Positions 7,607 to 16,430 are shown, counted from the first letter of the stretch. The stretch is 18,323 nt of DNA from an uncultured Pseudomonadales bacterium (GCA_947258895.1 CAMYKE010000005.1:1-18323), one strand, 5' to 3'. Made by a program: numbers and translations. The notes: a model not told the origin generated them from the sequence alone.

Positions 7607-7816
7607 ATGGAAATCCCCTGGCAATCCCTGAATCCCGATACCCTCGACAACCTCATTCAGGAACGGGTTACCCGCGACGGTACGGACTATGGCGAGCGCG
7701 AGACTTCACTCGATGACAAGGTGTCTCAGGTCAAACGCCAGTTGCGCACGGGGCAGGCGTATATTCTGTATGACGAGGCGCTGGAGGTCTGCGAGATTTT
7801 ATTGCGTGATGGCTGA
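7607..7816 (+). CDS. yheU: YheU family protein (UPF0270)
   Basis: 69 residues, the usual size of this small family (E. coli YheU is about 72). The N-terminus MEIPWQSLNPDTLDNLI, the central VTRDGTDYGERE and the segment KVSQVKRQL follow the family pattern almost residue for residue; the C-terminal part (AYILYDEALEVCEIL) is shorter and diverges. It is cytoplasmic and of unknown biochemical function. It lies 50 nt after the transglycosylase gene and may be co-transcribed with it; the start has no strong ribosome-binding site. It converges with the mnmC end across a repeat copy. Confidence 0.88.
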   Translation: MEIPWQSLNPDTLDNLIQERVTRDGTDYGERETSLDDKVSQVKRQLRTGQAYILYDEALEVCEILLRDG

Positions 7817-7922
7817 CGTCCTGTGTTTGCGGGACGGTTTCAAGCTCTACCTGAAAAGCCGATGACTGCGCCTTTCCCGGGCGGGGCACTTTCGTTTCGC
7901 CTGCTTGTAGAGACCGGCTATC

Positions 7923-7996
7923 CAAAAGCAGATGCCCCGGAGTCGCTGCCCCGCGGGTTCCCTGCGATGCTCGAAAATCCGGCGGCAGGACAGCTC
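7923..7996. repeat. Dispersed palindromic intergenic repeat, copy 2 (inverted)
   Basis: Reading forward, CAAAAGCA, GTCGC, CCCTGC, ATGCTC and AAAATCCGGCGGC appear in the same order and spacing as in the reverse complement of 2366-2440, with 41 of 50 matches up to ATGCTC and one 1-nt gap after it. This copy lacks the paired arm of the hairpin seen in copy 1, so it is shorter or truncated. It sits in the convergent gap between yheU and mnmC, a usual place for such elements. Confidence 0.65.
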
Positions 7997-8014
7997 GCGC
8001 TGCGAAAAGAGCTT

Positions 8015-10060
8015 TTAAATACGGTTGCGGATCAGGTCGCGGATCACGAATCGGGCCGGATGCACTGCATCGGTCAGGGGCTTGCCGATCGGCAATGGCT
8101 CAGCGCAGATATAGGCTGCCAGCAGCTCCCCCGCCAGCGGACAGGAAGTGAGCCCCTTGGCGCCATGACCGAGGCTGACATATAGACCCGGATGAAATTC
8201 ACCAGGGCACTCGAAGCGGGCGCGCGCGTCCTTGCGCAGTCCCGCATACTGGTGGATGAAAGTTGCGTGGTTGGGTAGCGGCCCGACCAGCGGCAGGTAG
8301 TCCGGGCTGGAGCAGCGAAAGCCGACCTGTCCCTGCAGCGCACTGGCATTCAGTTGCGCAAAACCCAACGTATCACCCAGCGCAGGCGCCAGCGAGGCGA
8401 TCTGGCGCAGGTTCTCGCGGTGATCTTCGGCGCGGCATTCCGGGGTGTCCTGGTTCAGGTTGAAGGTTGCACCCATATGGATACGTCCTCCGAGCGGTGG
8501 CGCAATATAGGCGTCGCCGCAAAGGACCGTGCGGGGCAGGGGGTTATCTGCAGCGGGGATACTTGTGAGCTGGCCGCGAATCGATTTTAGCGGCAATTCT
8601 GCGCAGAAGTCGATTTCCCGGGCGTCCCGCGCATTGGCAAATATTACCACCGGTGCGCTGGCGATCCCGGCGCCGGCGGCATTGAGCAACTGCCATCGCC
8701 CCTTCTCGCGGCGCAGTGAAACAACGTGCTGGCCCGGCATGAATCGTATATTGGGATGATTCAGCTGCCGGCGGCACAGGGATTGTGGCCTGACCCAGCC
8801 CGCCCGGGGAAAGAACAGGCCGCCGCTGGTGAGTGCGAGCCCTGCAACTTCGCTGGCCGCGGCTGCATCCAGTGCATGGACCAGGTCGGCCGGTTGCGGA
8901 TTGCACTGCATAAAACGCCGTTGCCGCCGTTGTTCCGCCTCGTCACAGGCGAGTTGCAGGACGCCACTCGCATGCCAATCGGCCGCGGGCCCTTCGCTAC
9001 ACAGCTGCCGCAATACCTGCAGCGAGTAGAGGTAACCTGCTACGTAGAAGTCCGACCGTAGCGATGGTTCGGCGGAGAGTTTGGCGTAGAGAATCCCCAG
9101 GCTGTTACCCGAAGCTCCCCCGGCGGGTTGTTGATTGCGATCGACTACGGTGACTTGCCAGCCGCGCCGCACGAGGCTGTGGGCGGCGGCCGCACCGGCG
9201 AGGCCTGCGCCAATTATGACGGCATGTTTCGTTTCGTGGGGCTGTGGTCGGTGGCTAAACCAGGGCGTGGTGGCGTGCGCCGGCGTTGCGCCAGGATTCG
9301 CTCCGGGCGGATGTGCATCTGCTGCCTGGCGCCTTTCCTCCTGTGTCGACCTGCCCGAAAAGAAACCCTTCAGCATATGGCGCTTGCGGCCGAAGCCGGG
9401 CACCCGGGTAATTTCAAACCCGGCCCGGGAAAAGTGCTCCCTTACGCGGGAAGCCGCGCTAAAGGTGCTCAGTGTAGTGCCCGGATGGCTTAGCCTGGCG
9501 ATCCTGTCGGCGATAGCCTGCGACCACATGTCGGGATTTTTCGCGGGAGCGAAGCCGTCCAGAAACCAGGCATCGATGGTCGCGCTGGTGGTGTCGAGAG
9601 CGTCGCAGGCAGCGCCCAGGTAGAGGCTGATTTCCACGCGGGCAGCAAACAGGCTGATTCGGTGCCAACCGGGCGTGAGGACGGGGTAGGCACGGATCAA
9701 TTGCTCTGTGTAACCGGCTAGTTGCTGCCACTGTCCCAGCGCCCGGGCGAGGTCGGCGGCGGCCAGCGGATACTTCTCGACGGAGATAAAATGCAACAGG
9801 CAATCCGGCGCCAGCTGATCGCGCAATTGCCAGGCGGCGAGCAGATTCAGGCCGGTACCGAATCCGGTTTCGCCGAGCACCAGGCGGGCATCCTCGTGCC
9901 CGGCCAGTTTGCGCAAACGCTGTGGCAGGTCATTCTGTTCCAGAAATACGTAACGGGCTTCCGCCAGGCCGCTGTCGGTGGAGAAATAGACATCGTCAAA
10001 TTGCTCCGAGACCGGGGTGGTCTGGTCGCGCCAGCCGACGCGGGCGCACTCCATAGCCAT
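8015..10060 (-). CDS. mnmC: Bifunctional tRNA mnm5(s2)U34 biosynthesis protein MnmC
   Basis: Finishes the wobble-uridine modification: the C-terminal FAD oxidase converts cmnm5(s2)U34 to nm5(s2)U34, and the N-terminal SAM-dependent methyltransferase makes mnm5(s2)U34. 681 residues against 668 in E. coli. N-terminal domain: SAM motif VLGETGFGTG (61-70) and AWFLDGFAPAKNPDMW around 164-180 with the DUF752-type D-G-F-A-P-x-x-N-P block. A low-complexity linker (about 236-275) joins it to the FAD domain with VIIGAGLAGAAAA (281-293), the GGASGN block and the C-terminal HGAKGLTS segment. The ATG at 10060-10058 is chosen because it overlaps the nth stop by one base (TAATG), suggesting translational coupling. 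The open frame runs 34 codons further upstream inside nth, without family similarity. Confidence 0.94.
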   Translation of the reverse strand: MAMECARVGWRDQTTPVSEQFDDVYFSTDSGLAEARYVFLEQNDLPQRLRKLAGHEDARLVLGETGFGTGLNLLAAWQLRDQLAPDCLLHFISVEKYPLAAADLARALGQWQQLAGYTEQLIRAYPVLTPGWHRISLFAARVEISLYLGAACDALDTTSATIDAWFLDGFAPAKNPDMWSQAIADRIARLSHPGTTLSTFSAASRVREHFSRAGFEITRVPGFGRKRHMLKGFFSGRSTQEERRQAADAHPPGANPGATPAHATTPWFSHRPQPHETKHAVIIGAGLAGAAAAHSLVRRGWQVTVVDRNQQPAGGASGNSLGILYAKLSAEPSLRSDFYVAGYLYSLQVLRQLCSEGPAADWHASGVLQLACDEAEQRRQRRFMQCNPQPADLVHALDAAAASEVAGLALTSGGLFFPRAGWVRPQSLCRRQLNHPNIRFMPGQHVVSLRREKGRWQLLNAAGAGIASAPVVIFANARDAREIDFCAELPLKSIRGQLTSIPAADNPLPRTVLCGDAYIAPPLGGRIHMGATFNLNQDTPECRAEDHRENLRQIASLAPALGDTLGFAQLNASALQGQVGFRCSSPDYLPLVGPLPNHATFIHQYAGLRKDARARFECPGEFHPGLYVSLGHGAKGLTSCPLAGELLAAYICAEPLPIGKPLTDAVHPARFVIRDLIRNRI

Positions 10061-10692
10061 TAGTCGGTCTTGTCCTTGAAGTCGCACAGGTCCTCGATCA
10101 CGCAGGCGCCACAGCGTGGTTTCCGAGCTGTACAGATATACCGTCCATGCAGGATCAGCCAATGATGCGCATCCTGTCGGAACTCCTTTGGCACATGACG
10201 CAACAGCTTTTTTTCGACCTCCAGCACCGTCTTGCCGGGCGCGAGGCCGGTGCGATTGGAAACCCTGAAAATATGGGTGTCGACGGCCATCGTCGGCTGC
10301 CCGAATGCGGTATTGAGCACCACGTTGGCAGTTTTGCGCCCGACGCCCGGGAGCGCCTCAAGGGCCGCGCGGCTGGCTGGTACCTGCGAGTGGTGTTGCT
10401 CGACGAGCGCGCGGCAGGTCTTGATGATATGCTCGGCTTTGCTGTTAAACAGGCCAATGGTCTTGATATAGGGCTTTAATCCGTCGACATCGAGCGCCTG
10501 CATTGTCTCCGGTGTATTTGCGACTTCGAAAAGTACGCGGGTTGCCTTATTGACGCTGATATCGGTTGCCTGGGCGGAAAGGATCACAGCGACCAGGAGT
10601 TCGAACGGTGAGCTGTACTCCAGTTCGGTGGTTGGCGCGGGATTGTGCTCCCGCAGCCGTTCAAAAATCTGTACCCGTTTGGCCGCATTCAT
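10060..10692 (-). CDS. nth: Endonuclease III (DNA glycosylase/AP lyase)
   Basis: Bifunctional glycosylase that removes oxidised pyrimidines and cleaves AP sites by beta-elimination. 210 residues against 211 in E. coli, and key residues fall at identical numbers: the helix-hairpin-helix LPGVGRK with catalytic K120, D138 in AVDTHIFRVSNR, and the [4Fe-4S] cluster ligands C187, C194, C197 and C203 (C-X6-C-X2-C-X5-C). It lies 50 nt after rnfE, the widespread rnf-nth arrangement, and overlaps mnmC by one base. No strong ribosome-binding site precedes its ATG, which suggests dependence on upstream translation. Confidence 0.97.
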   Translation of the reverse strand: MNAAKRVQIFERLREHNPAPTTELEYSSPFELLVAVILSAQATDISVNKATRVLFEVANTPETMQALDVDGLKPYIKTIGLFNSKAEHIIKTCRALVEQHHSQVPASRAALEALPGVGRKTANVVLNTAFGQPTMAVDTHIFRVSNRTGLAPGKTVLEVEKKLLRHVPKEFRQDAHHWLILHGRYICTARKPRCGACVIEDLCDFKDKTD

Positions 10693-10742
10693 GTGCGTGC
10701 CGCGGACGAGCTGGTCGTACTTGTCTTTTGCAACACCGCCGC

Positions 10743-11456
10743 CTACCGGATGTCGCCGGTCACCCTGACCCGCTTGCTACCCGCCGTCGGGCTCGCCTTG
10801 CGGGCTTCCTCGATGCGCTTGATACGGTCATCGATAATGTTTTTCAGCGCGATCAGCAGCCCCATGCCGACGAAGGCGCCGGGTGGCAGGATGGCGAACA
10901 GGAAGCCACGATAGTCGGTTACCAGGGTAATTTTCCAGTGCTGTGCTGCCGGTCCGACCAGGAGTTCCATGTCAGCGAACAGAGTACCCTGGCCGATCAC
11001 TTCGCGCATCGCGCCCAGTAGCAGCAATACCGCAGTAAAACCCGCGCCCATCATCAGGCCGTCCATGATGGCCGGCAATAGCGGGTTCTTGCGGGCATAG
11101 GCCTCCGCACGGCCGAGAATGGCGCAATTGGTCACGATCAGTGGAATAAATATCCCCAGTGACAGGTAGAGCTCATAGGTGAACGCCTGGCTGAGTAATT
11201 CGACACAGGTGACAAAAGACGCGATGATCATCACGAATGCCGGCAGGCGCACGGTATCGGGCACAAAATTGCGAATCAGCGATACCGACAGGTTGGAACC
11301 GATCAGTACCAGGGTGGTTGCCAGCCCCAGCCCCAGCGCATTGACGACGGAGCCGGTCACCGCCAGCAACGGGCACAGCCCGAGTAGCTGTACCAGGGCG
11401 GGATTATTGCTCCATAAGCCGTCGTTGATAATGCCACGGTATTGTTTATTTGCCAT
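10743..11456 (-). CDS. rnfE: Rnf/Rsx electron transport complex subunit RnfE
   Basis: Integral membrane subunit, six TM helices, homologous to RnfA and to NqrD. 237 residues; hallmark segments are [17 protein letters not shown] near the N-terminus and the second half-repeat [20 protein letters not shown], each with the cysteine shared by RnfA/E and NqrD/E that holds the membrane Fe-S centre. The ATG at 11456 follows AGGAG (11465-11469) by 8 nt; an in-frame GTG immediately upstream is also possible. The C-terminus is a charged cytoplasmic tail. The rnfG stop lies 27 nt upstream; nth follows. Confidence 0.95.
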   Translation of the reverse strand: MANKQYRGIINDGLWSNNPALVQLLGLCPLLAVTGSVVNALGLGLATTLVLIGSNLSVSLIRNFVPDTVRLPAFVMIIASFVTCVELLSQAFTYELYLSLGIFIPLIVTNCAILGRAEAYARKNPLLPAIMDGLMMGAGFTAVLLLLGAMREVIGQGTLFADMELLVGPAAQHWKITLVTDYRGFLFAILPPGAFVGMGLLIALKNIIDDRIKRIEEARKASPTAGSKRVRVTGDIR

Positions 11457-11483
11457 CACCGGTGCTCCTCTGCTCCAATACGT

Positions 11484-12173
11484 TTACGGGTCAGTAGCAT
11501 CGCTCTGCTCCTGTGCCTGGTCTTCCCGCTGCGCTGCTATTGGCGCGTCTAAAGGCCGATAACCCAGCAGTTCCTCACGGTGTGCAGCAAAGTATTCCAG
11601 CGCCCGCCGCACCGAGTTCACCACCGCACGGGGCGTGATCGTGGCACCGGTAAGCTGGTCGAAGGCGCCATCGTCCTTTTTGACTTTCCACTGGGTCGCG
11701 CTCGGTTCCCCGAGCGACTTGCCATCGAACTGCAGTATCCAGGGCGATTTCTTGAGTTCGATCTTGTCACCGAGACCGGGGGTTTCCTGGTGGGTAAGCA
11801 CGCGTACCCCGGTAATCCGGCCATCGCGGTCGATGCCGACAATGCTGCGAATGTCGCCGGTATACCCATCGCTGGCCAGGGTAGGCAGAATCACCCCGAT
11901 CACTTTGCCGGCGCGCATCGCCAGGTAGGCCTCGCCTGCGGCTGATGTACCCAGCAGCGACTTATCCTCAATCGTCAGTGTGTCTTCGAGCAGGATATTG
12001 TCGTGGCTTTCGCGGGGCATGATTTCATAGAGGGCCCTGGATTTGGCAGCGCGCTCATTGCGTTCGATTCGGGTCTCGGTCTGTAATTGAGTAACGGCGA
12101 TAAGACCGGCGGTCACGATCGCGAAGATACTCAGGCCCACGGTATTTTGCTGAATGGATTGTCCGAGCGCCAT
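11484..12173 (-). CDS. rnfG: Rnf/Rsx electron transport complex subunit RnfG
   Basis: Periplasmic flavoprotein subunit with one N-terminal TM anchor (about 11-30) and an FMN-binding domain. 229 residues from the ATG at 12173, which lies one base after the rnfD stop with GGAG within the rnfD end; the frame runs further upstream inside rnfD but that extension is not family-like. The flavinylation motif Dxx(S/T)GAT is present as DQLTGAT (172-178), so T178 should carry FMN attached by ApbE. The conserved HQETPGLGDKI block is at 128-138. The polar tail after residue 205 is variable. Confidence 0.95.
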   Translation of the reverse strand: MALGQSIQQNTVGLSIFAIVTAGLIAVTQLQTETRIERNERAAKSRALYEIMPRESHDNILLEDTLTIEDKSLLGTSAAGEAYLAMRAGKVIGVILPTLASDGYTGDIRSIVGIDRDGRITGVRVLTHQETPGLGDKIELKKSPWILQFDGKSLGEPSATQWKVKKDDGAFDQLTGATITPRAVVNSVRRALEYFAAHREELLGYRPLDAPIAAQREDQAQEQSDATDP

Positions 12174-12174
12174 G

Positions 12175-13221
12175 TCAGGATCTCCCGCCCGACTGGTGCC
12201 CGAAGGTGCGGGGCTGGGTGTAATTGTCAATGAGAGGCGCGGCGAAATTCATTAGCAGTACCGCGAAGGCCACGGCATCCGGGTAGGTGCCCCAGGTCCT
12301 GATCAGGTAGATAAGCACTCCAATACCGGCGCCGAACCAGAGTCGGCCCCTGATGCTGGTCGCAGAGCTGACCGGATCGGTCACGATAAAAAAAGCACCC
12401 AGCATGGTCGCTCCGCCCAGCAGGTGCAACTGCGGCGACGCGAAATTGCTGGGGTCGTAACCCCAGAACAGCAGCGACATGGCGAACAGTGCCCCCAGCA
12501 TGGCGACAGGGGCATGCCAGGTAAACACCTTGCGGTAGATGAGGTACACCCCGCCGATGAGGTAGCCAAGGCTGACAAACTGCCAGGCGACCCAGCTTCG
12601 CGGACTGAGGATCGGCTCCTGCGCCCAGAACTCCTCGGCCATCACTGCTCCCTTGTGCTTGAATGCGTCGAGAGGGGTTGCCATGGTGACGGCATCGACC
12701 AGCGGTTCAGCGGCGAAGAAGGGAAAAATATGGAACAGCGTTTGACTGAAGGACAACAGCGGTTGGTGGTCCATCGCCAGTGCCCTGGGTGCCAGCCAGG
12801 AGGTCATTTCGATCGGAAATGCAATCAGCACCAGCGCGTAGCCGACCATCGCCGGATTGAACGGGTTTTGTCCCAGGCCGCCGTACAGGTGCTTGGCCGC
12901 GATGATCGCAAAGCCAACGGCAATAAGCGTGAGCCACCAGGGCGCAAGGGGTGGTAAGGATAGCCCGAGCAAGAGCGCTGTTACCACGGCACTGCCATCG
13001 CGGAGATAGAAGCCGACCGGGCGCTTGCGCAGCAGCATGATGAGGGCCTCGCACACTACTGCGACGAGGATCGCCCAGACCACGTTGATCAGGCTGCCCC
13101 AACCGAAGTAGTACGTGAGCATGGTGAGGCCGGGCAGGGTAGCCAGCACGACCAGGAACATCACGTGCCCGGTAGTGCGGCCACGGGTCAGGTGCGGAGA
13201 TGTAATTCGTAGCAGCGCCAT
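12175..13221 (-). CDS. rnfD: Rnf/Rsx electron transport complex subunit RnfD
   Basis: Integral membrane flavoprotein subunit (NqrB homologue) with about nine hydrophobic segments over 348 residues. Family landmarks: LRDGSAVVTALLLGLSLPP (74-91), KHLYGGLGQNPFNPAM (110-125) and the covalent FMN motif D-A-V-T-M-A-T (176-182), so T182 is the predicted flavinylated residue. A conserved GYDPSNFASPQ segment and FIVTDPVSSAT lie in the C-terminal half. The start is unusual: no ribosome-binding site is visible in the short leader, and two tandem MITEs (13244-13692) separate it from rnfC. In the reconstructed pre-insertion sequence the rnfC stop was only 21 nt away, so translational coupling may have been lost. 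Confidence 0.95.
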   Translation of the reverse strand: MALLRITSPHLTRGRTTGHVMFLVVLATLPGLTMLTYYFGWGSLINVVWAILVAVVCEALIMLLRKRPVGFYLRDGSAVVTALLLGLSLPPLAPWWLTLIAVGFAIIAAKHLYGGLGQNPFNPAMVGYALVLIAFPIEMTSWLAPRALAMDHQPLLSFSQTLFHIFPFFAAEPLVDAVTMATPLDAFKHKGAVMAEEFWAQEPILSPRSWVAWQFVSLGYLIGGVYLIYRKVFTWHAPVAMLGALFAMSLLFWGYDPSNFASPQLHLLGGATMLGAFFIVTDPVSSATSIRGRLWFGAGIGVLIYLIRTWGTYPDAVAFAVLLMNFAAPLIDNYTQPRTFGHQSGGRS

Positions 13222-13243
13222 TGTTGTTGTGCTATGCCGGGGC

Positions 13244-13448
13244 TAGCCCGCATCCGTTATCGATTGGCGTGTAAGATGGCGAGTCGGTCGGTGCGGTAAG
13301 GGGCTTTCGGGATGAGATGCGTGCCGAGCGGCCGCCAGAGCGCGGCAAAGCAAAGCTGACAGACTGCGATTTGATGGTGTCGGGTAAAAACCTCATTTTA
13401 TAAATTGTTCTCAAATTCGATGCTGTATCGGTGACGGATACGAGGCTA
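13244..13448. mobile_element. MITE, tandem unit 1 (about 205 bp)
   Basis: Begins with TAGCCCGCATCCGTTATCGAT and ends with a decayed inverted copy (GGATACGAGGCTA). It is nearly identical to unit 2 but lacks 42 nt, so it looks like a deletion derivative or an older copy. It shares the TA at 13447-13448 with unit 2. It contains no transposase. Minus-strand frames of about 70-80 codons through it are repeat translations, not genes. Confidence 0.85.
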
Positions 13449-13692
13449 GCCCGCATCCGTTATCGATTGGCGTGTAAGATGGCGAGTCGGTCGGTGCGCA
13501 GATCGCGCGAAAGGCACGCAACCCATAGCCGTAGCTATGGGTAAGGGGCTTTCGGGATGAGATGCGTGCCGAGCGGCCGCCAGAGCGCGGCAAAGCAAAG
13601 CTGACAGACTGCGATTTGATGGTATCGGGTAAAAATCTCATTTTATAAATTGTTCTCAAATTCGATGCTGTATCGGTGACGGATGCGGGCTA
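13447..13692. mobile_element. MITE, tandem unit 2 (about 246 bp)
   Basis: Left end TAGCCCGCATCCGT and right end ACGGATGCGGGCTA are inverted; 19 of the first 21 positions match. Compared with unit 1 it holds an extra 42 nt (13499-13540) that, with the next two bases, includes a perfect 9-bp stem, ACCCATAGC-CGTA-GCTATGGGT (13521-13542). Outside that block and the right end the two units differ at only a few positions (for example GGTGTCGG against GGTATCGG), so duplication is recent. The right TA forms part of the rnfC TAG stop. The TA flanks suggest a mariner/IS630-like transposase acting in trans. Confidence 0.87.
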
Positions 13693-15321
13693 ATCGCCGG
13701 CAGGCTCCCCGGTTTGTTGCGGTTGGTTTGCTGCCGGCGATTGCTTAGCAGCCGGCTGCCGGCCGGCTTTTTTGGCCTCGGCACGCTCCAGCGCGGCCTG
13801 AATCACGGCCGCTTTGCTGGCCGCCGCGTCATCTTTAGCGTTGCGTGCTCCGGCTTTCTTCTTCGCCGAGGCGGCCGCGGCGCGTTCCTTGCGACGTGCC
13901 TCCTTTTCCGCCGCCGCGCGTTCCTGGCGAGCTTTGCGGGCTTCAAAGCGTTGCCGCGAATGCTCCGCGCGGGTGTGTTCATGTTCCTGAGCGCGAACCT
14001 CGCCCTTGGCATACCGGTAGTATTGCACCAGCGGGATGTTGCTCGGGCAGACGTAGCTGCAGGCGCCGCATTCAATACAATCCAGCAGGTTGTGACTGAG
14101 CGCCTTGTCGAATTGCCCGGATTTGGCGAACCAGTAGAGTTGCTGGGGTAATAGCGTTGCCGGGCAGGCATCGGCACACATGCCGCAGCGGATACAGGCC
14201 TGTTCGGGACCGCTTACCGGTAATTCGTTTCGCGTCGCAGCCAGAATACAGTTAGTGGTCTTCACCACCGGCAGCGTCGGATTCTCGAGTGTGAACCCCA
14301 TCATGGGGCCGCCCATCAACAGGCGGTGCAATTTGTCCTCCTGTAACTGGCAATGGGAAAGCAATTCGGCGATCGGGGTGCCGAACAGGACCTCAAGGTT
14401 GGCGGGCGCATCCAGCGCCTCGCCCGTTAGGGTGACGATGCGCGAAATCAGCGGTTCTCCCAACACCACCGCGCGATAGATTGCGGCGCAGGTGCCGGGG
14501 TTATGGCAGACGATGCCGATATCGGCGGGAATACCACCGCTGGGGACTTCCCGTCCAGTCAGGATTTTGATTAGTTGCTTTTCCCCGCCGGATGGATATT
14601 TTACGGGGATCTGCAGCAGTTCAATCTGCTGCTCCAGATTGTGTTCCTGCAAATAATCTTGCAGCGCGGTGATCGCCTCGGGCTTGTTGACCTCAATACC
14701 GATCAGGCAGCGCTTCACGCCCAGCAAATGGATAATGATCTGGATGCCCTGGATCACTTCGGCGGCGCGCTCGCGCAGCAGCATGTCGTCTGCAGTGATG
14801 TAGGGCTCGCACTCGGCGGCATTGATCACCAGGGTGTCGGTATTGACTTCCTGCAGGGGATTCAGCTTGATTGCGGCCGGGAAACCGGCTCCACCCAGCC
14901 CCGCGATGCCCGCATTGGCAATCAGCTCGAGTAATTGGTTGCGTTGCAGGGCAGAGTAATCCGGGGTCGGGGTGCGTTCGATCCAGTGGTCCCGACCATC
15001 GCAATCCAGCACGACGCACAGGTCGGCCAGCCCCGAGGGATGGGGAACCTGCTGTTCGGCAATGGCGACCACCGTCCCGGAACTGGGCGCATGCACCGCG
15101 ACACTCACAAAGCCATCCGCGGCGCAGATCATTTGCCCCTTGAGCACCTTGTCGCCGACCTCGACCAGCGGCTTGGCACGTTGGCCAATGTGTTGCTGCA
15201 ACGGGATCACCAGGCGGGCGGGCAGGGGCGCGCTCGCGATTGGCACCTGCGTCGATTGGGTCTTGTTCTCCGGTGGGTGAATACCGCCAGGAAAATCCCA
15301 AAGCCTGGGTCCCAATGCCAT
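13690..15321 (-). CDS. rnfC: Rnf/Rsx electron transport complex subunit RnfC
   Basis: NADH-interacting, FMN/Fe-S subunit on the cytoplasmic face. 543 residues from the ATG at 15321, chosen because the family N-terminus [15 protein letters not shown] follows at once; the frame extends further upstream inside rnfB. The NADH/FMN-binding glycine motif [12 protein letters not shown] is at 141-152, an AECEPYIT block at 169-176, and two [4Fe-4S] motifs are [11 protein letters not shown] (376-386) and [11 protein letters not shown] (415-425). Residues 445-543 form an Ala/Lys/Arg/Glu-rich, probably helical tail, variable in length across the family. The stop TAG is completed by the TA at the MITE boundary, but the reconstructed empty site also reads TAG, so the protein end is probably unchanged. 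It overlaps rnfB by 115 bp. Confidence 0.94.
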   Translation of the reverse strand: MALGPRLWDFPGGIHPPENKTQSTQVPIASAPLPARLVIPLQQHIGQRAKPLVEVGDKVLKGQMICAADGFVSVAVHAPSSGTVVAIAEQQVPHPSGLADLCVVLDCDGRDHWIERTPTPDYSALQRNQLLELIANAGIAGLGGAGFPAAIKLNPLQEVNTDTLVINAAECEPYITADDMLLRERAAEVIQGIQIIIHLLGVKRCLIGIEVNKPEAITALQDYLQEHNLEQQIELLQIPVKYPSGGEKQLIKILTGREVPSGGIPADIGIVCHNPGTCAAIYRAVVLGEPLISRIVTLTGEALDAPANLEVLFGTPIAELLSHCQLQEDKLHRLLMGGPMMGFTLENPTLPVVKTTNCILAATRNELPVSGPEQACIRCGMCADACPATLLPQQLYWFAKSGQFDKALSHNLLDCIECGACSYVCPSNIPLVQYYRYAKGEVRAQEHEHTRAEHSRQRFEARKARQERAAAEKEARRKERAAAASAKKKAGARNAKDDAAASKAAVIQAALERAEAKKAGRQPAAKQSPAANQPQQTGEPAGD

Positions 15322-15830
15322 TCGTTGAGCCCAACGGTCACCGGGATCATGTCGATGCAGTCTACCGGGCAGGGTTCGACGCACAGGTCACAGCCGGTGC
15401 ACTCGTCGGCGATGACCGTATGCATTTGTTTTGCTGCACCCAGGATAGCATCGACGGGACAAGCCTGGATGCACTTGGTGCAGCCGATACATTCGGGCTC
15501 GCGGATGTAGGCGACGGTTTTTGCCTTCTCTTCGCCGTGCTCGGCGTCGAGCGGAACAAATTCCTTGCCGAGCAAATCGGCCAGGGCGTGAATCGTCGAC
15601 TCTCCCCCTGGCGGGCACTTGTTGATTGCGTCGCCGTTGGCGATCGATTCGGCATAGGGACGGCAACCCGGGAACCCGCATTGGCCGCACTGGGTTTGCG
15701 GCAGAATATCATCGATCTGTTCGACGATGGGATCCTCGTCGACCTTGAAGCGCACGGCAGAGAAGCCCAGAATCACGCCGAACACGACAGCCAGGCCCAG
15801 CAGGATCAGGATTGCGGAAAGAATACTCAC
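15207..15830 (-). CDS. rnfB: Rnf/Rsx electron transport complex subunit RnfB
   Basis: Ferredoxin-like subunit that passes electrons into the complex. An N-terminal TM anchor (3-24) is followed by the Fe-S domain [12 protein letters not shown] with C48, C51, C56 and C72, then two ferredoxin-type [4Fe-4S] motifs: C114-IG-C117-TK-C120-IQA-C124 and C144-TG-C147-DL-C150-VEP-C154. 207 residues. The family normally ends soon after the second cluster; here the last 35 or so residues (after WHWDPG) are Arg-rich and encoded inside rnfC in another frame, so the natural C-terminus may have been extended by a lost stop or a small frameshift. It starts 18 nt after the rnfA stop. Confidence 0.94.
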   Translation of the reverse strand: MSILSAILILLGLAVVFGVILGFSAVRFKVDEDPIVEQIDDILPQTQCGQCGFPGCRPYAESIANGDAINKCPPGGESTIHALADLLGKEFVPLDAEHGEEKAKTVAYIREPECIGCTKCIQACPVDAILGAAKQMHTVIADECTGCDLCVEPCPVDCIDMIPVTVGLNEWHWDPGFGIFLAVFTHRRTRPNRRRCQSRARPCPPAW

Positions 15831-15848
15831 GACGGCGCTGCGGCTCCG

Positions 15849-16430
15849 CTAACCCGGCACCAGGCCGGTGAAGCCCATGAAGGCAAGGGACATCAGGCCC
15901 GCTGTGACCATGCCAATCGCCGAGCCCTTGAACGGCGTCGGTACGTCGGCGGCGTTCAGGCGCTCTCGCATTGCGGCGAACAGGATCAGCACCAGGGAAA
16001 ACCCGAGCGCGGCGCCGAAGCCATAAAACAACGATTCCACGAAGGAGTTGTCGCGCTTCAGGTTCAGCAGGGCTACCCCCAGTACCGCACAGTTAGTAGT
16101 GATCAATGGCAGGAAAATTCCCAGCACGCGATACAGCACCGGGCTAACCTTGCGCACCACCATCTCGGCAAACTGTACCATCACCGCAATGACCAGGATA
16201 AAGCTGATGGTTTTGAGGTACTCAAGGCCCAGCGGCTCCAGCAGGTATGTATAAACCAGGTAACTGCAGACCGAAGACAGGGTGAGCACAAAGGTAGTCG
16301 CGAGGGACATCCCGGTGGCGGTCTCGAGTTTGTTCGAGACGCCCATGAACGGACACAAGCCAAGGAACTGGACCAACACGAAGTTGTTCACCAGTACGGT
16401 GCTGACTAGGATTAGCAGGTATTCGGTCAT
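15849..16430 (-). CDS. rnfA: Rnf/Rsx electron transport complex subunit RnfA
   Basis: 193 residues, exactly the usual RnfA length, with six TM helices in two inverted half-repeats. Landmarks are [18 protein letters not shown] (15-32) and [19 protein letters not shown] (103-121), whose cysteines C26 and C113 are the ones that hold the membrane-embedded Fe-S centre in RnfA/E and NqrD/E pairs. It is the first gene of the rnf unit, about 27 nt after the predicted transcription start. The ribosome-binding site is weak (CGGA). Confidence 0.96.
   Translation of the reverse strand: MTEYLLILVSTVLVNNFVLVQFLGLCPFMGVSNKLETATGMSLATTFVLTLSSVCSYLVYTYLLEPLGLEYLKTISFILVIAVMVQFAEMVVRKVSPVLYRVLGIFLPLITTNCAVLGVALLNLKRDNSFVESLFYGFGAALGFSLVLILFAAMRERLNAADVPTPFKGSAIGMVTAGLMSLAFMGFTGLVPG

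Noticed and set aside
7823..8185. 120-codon plus-strand frame in the yheU-mnmC gap
   Set aside because: Its first half is the inverted repeat copy and its second half is antisense to mnmC.
13232..13659. Two similar minus-strand frames of 74 and 82 codons between rnfC and rnfD
   Set aside because: Both are translations of the tandem MITE units; their near-identical start (MRTIYKMRFLPD) reflects DNA duplication, not a gene family.
15240..16409. 389-codon plus-strand frame over rnfA/rnfB
   Set aside because: Antisense shadow of two unmistakable Rnf genes; composition is His/Gln-rich with no domain.
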